Positions 62,323 through 64,000 of a stretch of 64,000 nt of DNA are shown piece by piece. The notes beneath the pieces are model-generated. The model had not been told where the DNA came from, ran no database searches, and saw only the letters and a list, made by a program, of their open reading frames with translations. The DNA comes from Phycisphaerae bacterium. Its GTDB lineage: Bacteria > Planctomycetota > Phycisphaerae > UBA1845 > Fen-1342. Numbering within the stretch: the stretch's first letter is position 1; the number at the start of each line of letters is the position of its first letter. The stretch is from the NCBI GenBank assembly GCA_030612705.1, contig JAUWNI010000001.1, positions 62,001-126,000 on the forward strand. Direction: 5' to 3'. The position numbers and the translations under genes were made by a program.

Positions 62323-63070
62323 GCTAGCCCAAGTTGAACAGTTATGAAGCTTGAACTGCCCTGGTGGTAGCGCCTGGGCCGTTTTTGTGTAAAAGTCGTG
62401 ACTACATTTGGGTGACCTCGTCGATTCGGCGGAGGCGTTGGGCGTCCCGACGATGTACGAGCCGCCACGCCGGCACAGGAATTTCAGGTTGTCTTCGCTG
62501 ACCATCCCGCGGTCCATCACCCAGATACGATTCGCCCGGCCGTACTTGGCTTCCATAGCCTGCACAATGGTCTCGACCGTCTTGGAATCGTGCGTGTTGC
62601 CATCGAAGACCTCGTAACCCAGTGGAATCCCATCCGTCGTCACCACCAGACCGATGCAGACCTGCAGACAATCCGGCCGGCTATCTCGCGAATACCCCCG
62701 CTTGGCCATCGGGTTGGACTGGCACTCGCCCTCGAAATACGTGCTGGTCACGTCGTACAAGAGCAGCTCGTAGTCCAGATCAAACAGATCGGCGTCGCGA
62801 GCCCTTGGCCGTGCGGATCGATTCGACCAGGACCCAGTAGGTGTGTCCCTTGCCGTTCTTGCGTCGCTCGAGTCACTTGAGAAACATCGCATCCTTGCCG
62901 CAAGGCTGAGTTCCCTCTGCTTTAAGAATGCCACGAAATCAAGCGTTTGCCTAAAAGTAGGTCGTGACTACATCGCCTCTCAGTCGCTCCAACCCCGACC
63001 CCACCATCCAAGCCGCGATCGAAACCGCCAAAAAAGCGAAAACGGTCAGAAGTGTTCAACTTGGGTTAGC
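62323..63070 (-). mobile_element. Decayed IS1634-like insertion sequence
   Basis: Terminal inverted repeats of 25 bp match at 22 positions: GCTAGCCCAAGTTGAACAGT at 62323 and, reversed, GCTAACCCAAGTTGAACACT ending at 63070. Total length of about 750 bp is far below a full element, so a large internal part has been lost. No clear target-site duplication is visible. Family is inferred from the transposase remains. Confidence 0.8.
62395..62887 (-). pseudogene. Broken IS1634-family transposase
   Basis: Reading from ATG 62887: MFLK, an in-frame TGA, then LERRKNGKGHTYWVLVESIR, typical of IS1634-family N-termini. Shortly afterwards the frame shifts and about 100 residues are missing. The catalytic-domain part follows: DLDYELLLYDVTSTYFEG, GYSRDSRPD, LGYEVFDGNTHDSKTVE and VMDRGMVSEDNL. 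The C-terminal portion after about 62410 is lost. A longer frame to 62185 runs past the element end and is not a gene. Confidence 0.85.
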
Positions 63071-63131
63071 CGTGGGGGATGCGAATCGAAGTCCTATTCG
63101 TGTCCCCCACCTCTAAAGAGGTGGGCCACCC
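63067..63131. repeat. Dispersed palindrome (GGGTGGCCCA family), copy truncated at the IS end
   Basis: TAGCCGTGGGGGATGCGAAT to GAGGTGGGCCACCC. The left outer end present in the 50126 copy is missing exactly where the IS inverted repeat ends (63070). Confidence 0.8.
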
Positions 63132-63166
63132 TTCGCGTTATCCATCATTCCACGCGTCACAGAGCA

Positions 63167-64000
63167 TTAGCGGTCGAATCGGGTATCGCCGGCGCTGATA
63201 AAGGCCAGCAGGGCGGTGATGTTGTCCCGACAGCATTTCTCACCACTATGCTCACGTGGAAGTTCGAGCGTGATGGCCGGCACGTCGAGATCGATGCCCG
63301 CCCAGCAACCCAAGGCGCCCGGCGTGGGGTAGCCGATGTCACTCAAGACCGGATAGCCGTTGAATGCGCTCATGAGTTCCGCCAAATGTTCGGCCGGCCC
63401 GTCGTAGTTGTTGCAATGATAATCACTCCCGATTGAGTGGATATCGACGATACGCAACGGTTTGACGATCTCGATCGCGTTCATGACGGCGAGCGTTTCA
63501 GGTTCGCTGGCGGCAACCGAACCGTGAAGCATTGTTCCCGCGTACGCGCGGCGCCAGTCCCGCGACGGGAAGTTACGGTTCAGGTCGACGCCGTTGGCGT
63601 TCGTACGGGTTCCGCTCAACAAGCCGTCGGGGTTTGCCTGTGCGAGAATGCCGACCGTGTGCCCGATGAGAAATTCGGGATGAGCACGGAGCAACCGGGC
63701 CAAATTACTCGCAACGATTGCACCGGTGGGTTCGTCCCCGTGGATACCGCCGACGATCAGGATCGTATCCGGACCGTTGCCGAAGACTTCCATGGTCAAG
63801 GGGATGCCGTTGACGGAACGTCCGAGCTCGATGCTGCTTCCAGCCGGCGGCGGGGTAACTACTGCTGCTGCGCCCGAGTCACTAGCGAAGAAGAGATTGC
63901 CGGGGTTCGGATTGTACGTTGAGGCAGACGCCGGTGATTGTGTCGATGCGCAGCCTGTGATTACCGCGCCGACGACCACCAGCAGTGCGAGGAAACAGCG
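63167..64000 (-). CDS. M14-like zinc peptidase/amidase lipoprotein (partial at window edge)
   Basis: Open to the right edge, so the first residues are missing; 277 residues are visible. The visible start is part of a lipoprotein signal with lipobox ITGC. The M14/succinylglutamate-desuccinylase-like fold is supported by zinc ligands in GGIHGDEP, the substrate-binding segment NGVDLNRNFP, the third ligand in VDIHS and a possible catalytic Glu in TLELP. This set recalls murein tripeptide amidase MpaA and DUF2817 proteins. As a lipoprotein it would act on envelope peptides, possibly peptidoglycan fragments. Located next to the decayed IS. Confidence 0.75.
   Translation of the reverse strand, partial: RCFLALLVVVGAVITGCASTQSPASASTYNPNPGNLFFASDSGAAAVVTPPPAGSSIELGRSVNGIPLTMEVFGNGPDTILIVGGIHGDEPTGAIVASNLARLLRAHPEFLIGHTVGILAQANPDGLLSGTRTNANGVDLNRNFPSRDWRRAYAGTMLHGSVAASEPETLAVMNAIEIVKPLRIVDIHSIGSDYHCNNYDGPAEHLAELMSAFNGYPVLSDIGYPTPGALGCWAGIDLDVPAITLELPREHSGEKCCRDNITALLAFISAGDTRFDR

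Noticed and set aside
62185-62394. Extension of the transposase frame to 62185
   Set aside because: The inverted repeat of the element ends at 62323, so the remainder is read-through into host sequence.

Overview
The window looks like a chromosomal stretch of a high-GC planctomycete (Planctomycetota, plausibly Phycisphaerae-related). This rests on several secreted proteins carrying dockerin-like GDxDGDGDVDLSDL tails, planctomycete-style pseudopilins, a PEP-CTERM protein, a complete Tad (Flp) pilus locus, and a very dense population of dispersed palindromic and heptameric repeats. The lineage is inferred from protein style only; no rRNA gene is present.

Layout. 1-5.7 kb: end of a pseudopilin-like gene, pyrE, a secreted FG-GAP protein, an unrecognised two-gene cassette (truncated XRE-like peptide plus a protein with papain/C39-like Cys-His-Asp signatures) and a GbsR/MarR regulator. 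5.9-14.8 kb: a plus-strand cluster for the envelope part of a type VI secretion system (TssJ-like lipoprotein, TssK, TssL, TssM, TagF), with no sheath, tube or ClpV gene in view. 14.9-17.3 kb: a small secreted peptide and a PilT-family ATPase coupled to a zinc-ribbon membrane protein. 17.9-24 kb: PHP protein, type I glutamine synthetase, hemerythrin-like protein, groES, a small unknown ORF and a separately positioned groEL. 24.4-40.7 kb: mostly secreted proteins (BNR/sialidase-like, Ig-like, beta-helix, agmatine-deiminase-like, PEP-CTERM), plus a large AsmA-like membrane protein flanked by a duplicated segment. 40.9-50.2 kb: thiC behind a TPP riboswitch, a pseudopilin pair, an enolase-superfamily/solute-binding operon, asnS and small genes. 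50.7-61.7 kb: a minus-strand Tad locus, read flp, tadV, tadE, cpaB, cpaC, vWA-TadG, cpaE, tadA, tadB, tadC. 62.3-63.1 kb: a decayed IS1634-type element. 63.2-64.0 kb: a truncated M14-like lipoprotein peptidase.

The most distinctive signal is not a gene. Exact 7-bp tandem words occur at four loci (17.7, 42.4, 50.5 and 55.6 kb); three are inverted pairs, and one array is read in frame inside thiC. The thiC leader is also unusual: its TPP riboswitch has about 66 nt, including repeat-like palindromes, where the short P5 hairpin normally sits. Two other genes (49.4-50.3 kb and 46.1-46.9 kb) appear to take their N-terminus or start codon from dispersed palindromic repeats. Other points to check are the cassette at 2.9-4.7 kb, the partial T6SS locus, a shared 14-bp palindrome-like motif about 250-280 bp upstream of both groES and groEL, and the duplicated flanks at 26.6-27.0 and 30.9-31.5 kb.
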